Shown: positions 6,449 through 7,294 of the stretch, one piece after another | Numbering within the stretch: position 1 is the first letter of the stretch | How the letters are laid out: each line of letters begins with the position of its first letter | Origin: JAKBCQ01 sp021807585 | Lineage (GTDB): Bacteria > Planctomycetota > Planctomycetia > Isosphaerales > Isosphaeraceae | DNA: 7,294 nt | Assembly: GCA_027325115.1 (NCBI GenBank) | Contig: DAHWFG010000435.1 | Span: forward strand, 1-7,294 | Reading direction: 5' to 3' | Position numbers and translations under genes: made by a program | The notes under the pieces: model-generated | Told to the model about the DNA's origin: nothing | The model's database searches: none | Seen by the model: the letters and a program-made list of their open reading frames with translations, nothing else

Positions 6449-6480
6449 CGATCGGCTCGACGCCGATCGACGTGTTTTTT
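6449..6480 (+). terminator. Intrinsic-terminator-like hairpin in the leader of the surface-protein gene
   Basis: CGATCGGC (6449-6456) and GCCGATCG (6462-6469) form a perfect 8-bp stem with a 5-nt loop, followed after five bases by six T (6475-6480). The T-run ends 41 bases before the start codon at 6522. No gene ends nearby on the plus strand (the small gene stops at 5949), so the signal would act on a non-coding transcript or as an attenuator of the downstream gene. Part of the stem symmetry may come from the general excess of CGATCG here. Confidence 0.5.
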
Positions 6481-6510
6481 ATTGATCCTTCGATCGATCT
6501 CTAGAATCTT

Positions 6511-6514
6511 GAGG
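6511..6514 (+). promoter_or_regulatory. Ribosome binding site of the surface-protein gene
   Basis: GAGG lies seven bases before ATG at 6522 and supports that start. Confidence 0.5.
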
Positions 6515-6521
6515 CTTCATC

Positions 6522-7294
6522 ATGAATCGAATCTTCCGCTCCTTCCATTCCTCGAAGGCCGATCGCTCGGACAATCGCCGATTACGGACCGATCGGCTCA
6601 AGCGACCGCTCGTGCTCGAGGCGCTCGAACGCCGACTTAACCTGAGCGCGGCTGTCACTTTATCGTCCGCCGCCGCGGTGAGCTGGCTCGGCTCGTCGGC
6701 GGATACCAACGTCGTCACCGAATCTTACAATTCCACCACATCAACCTATACGATCAGCGACCCCGGCGTGACGATCAACATCACCGACAATTCAGGGGGA
6801 GCGCTCACATCAACCGGATCGGGCACTTCGACCGTGACGATCACGACGGGAACGTCGAGCGTTTCGAGCCTGACGTTCAACAACAGCACGGGGCAGGGAA
6901 ACACGTACAATTTGGAGGGATCGGCGGCGCCGGTGACGGTGGAGAATACGTCGACCGTATCCGGATCGGATACTGTCACTCTTGGTAACGCCGGCAACGC
7001 TCAAAATCTCCTGGGAGCGATCAGCATCTCGAACACGGACGGAGGGATGAATCTGACGGTGAACGACTCCGCGGACACGACGGCGCGAACCGCGGATCTC
7101 AGCACCACGCAATTGACGGGGATCACTCCCGCGACGATCACTTACTCGCGCCTCTTGGCGTTGACGATCGACGGCGGAACGGGAGGAAACACGTTCAACG
7201 TAAGCGGAACGATCTCCAACATCACGACGACGATCAACTCAGGATCCGGCAATAACACGACGACCGTCGACTCAACCGGGCTTATGACCCAGAT
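6522..7294 (+). CDS. Planctomycete-type surface or secreted beta-repeat protein, N-terminal part (runs off right edge)
   Basis: From ATG 6522 the frame stays open to the right edge, giving 257 residues. The first 38 residues are strongly basic and contain LEALERRLNLS (32-42), a variant of the LExLExRxLLS motif near the start of many planctomycete exported proteins; a classical hydrophobic signal peptide is absent. The rest is rich in Thr, Ser, Gly and Asn with alternating hydrophobics, as in beta-helix or beta-solenoid adhesins. A module recurs about 97 residues apart: SLTFNNSTGQGNTYNLEGS (116-134) and ALTIDGGTGGNTFNVSGT (213-230), each followed by a Thr-rich strand pair. The joining part (NLTVNDSADTT then LTGITPATITYS, 177-209) resembles repeats of large autotransporter-like or calcium-binding surface proteins. 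I infer a very large cell-surface or matrix protein; ligand and anchoring cannot be judged without the C-terminus. Confidence 0.85.
   Translation, partial: MNRIFRSFHSSKADRSDNRRLRTDRLKRPLVLEALERRLNLSAAVTLSSAAAVSWLGSSADTNVVTESYNSTTSTYTISDPGVTINITDNSGGALTSTGSGTSTVTITTGTSSVSSLTFNNSTGQGNTYNLEGSAAPVTVENTSTVSGSDTVTLGNAGNAQNLLGAISISNTDGGMNLTVNDSADTTARTADLSTTQLTGITPATITYSRLLALTIDGGTGGNTFNVSGTISNITTTINSGSGNNTTTVDSTGLMTQ

Larger units (their letters stand above)
5950..6521. other. Long non-coding region with AT-rich part and several inverted repeats
   Basis: No convincing gene is present in these 572 bases on either strand; the short minus-strand frames at 6033-6272 and 6479-6718 lack start signals or family likeness. 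The left part (to about 6055) is clearly AT-rich, with interleaved 6-bp inverted repeats (5949-5954 with 5975-5980, and 5956-5961 with 5982-5987). The rest carries four further stem candidates and ends in a terminator-like hairpin. It is likely the leader and promoter region of the downstream surface-protein gene. TTGACG at 6012-6017 and 6213-6218 are -35-like but lack convincing -10 partners. Confidence 0.55.

Noticed and set aside
6502..6507. TAGAAT as a -10 box for the surface-protein gene
   Set aside because: Transcription would start at or inside the GAGG ribosome binding site, and no -35 lies at 16-18 bases.

Overview
The window reads like chromosomal DNA of a planctomycete. The strongest evidence is the open reading frame at the right edge, whose product begins with a basic stretch followed by LEALERRLNLS, a variant of the LExLExRxLLS-type motif found near the N-terminus of many planctomycete exported proteins. 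It continues into Thr/Ser/Gly/Asn-rich beta-repeat sequence. GC-rich coding DNA, poor use of strong Shine-Dalgarno sites and an RHS/YD-repeat gene fit the same group. Family-level placement (something like Isosphaeraceae) is a guess.

Layout, left to right. (1) 1-378, minus strand: the first part of an RHS/YD-repeat protein, running off the left edge and starting directly inside its repeats. (2) 463-1080: about 600 bases with no convincing gene, holding a perfect 31-bp direct repeat (666-696 and 720-750), a second degenerate 18-bp repeat pair (574-591 and 623-640) and a hairpin just after the next gene's stop. (3) 1081-4014, minus: a large SNF2-family helicase-like ATPase with an N-terminal SWIM zinc finger and an unusual acidic C-terminal extension; a good promoter lies immediately upstream. 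(4) 4130-5149, minus: a family 2 glycosyltransferase starting at GTG. (5) 5272-5610, minus: a DUF971 (GBBH-like N-terminal domain) protein with an extended -10 promoter. (6) 5704-5949, plus: a small unknown protein with a strong ribosome binding site, divergent from the DUF971 gene. (7) 5950-6521: a 572-base non-coding stretch with an AT-rich part and several inverted repeats, ending in a terminator-like hairpin 41 bases before the next start codon. (8) 6522-7294, plus: the N-terminal 257 residues of the large surface/secreted repeat protein, open to the right edge.

DUF971, glycosyltransferase and SNF2 genes lie on one strand in that order, but the gaps (122 and 115 bases) and the promoter in front of the SNF2 gene argue against a tight operon with a shared job. 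I see no phage, CRISPR, toxin-antitoxin or defence cluster. The most interesting items are the structured leader in front of the surface protein, the intergenic repeats between the SNF2 and RHS genes, the SNF2 protein's uncharacterised tail, and a striking excess of the palindrome CGATCG across the whole window.
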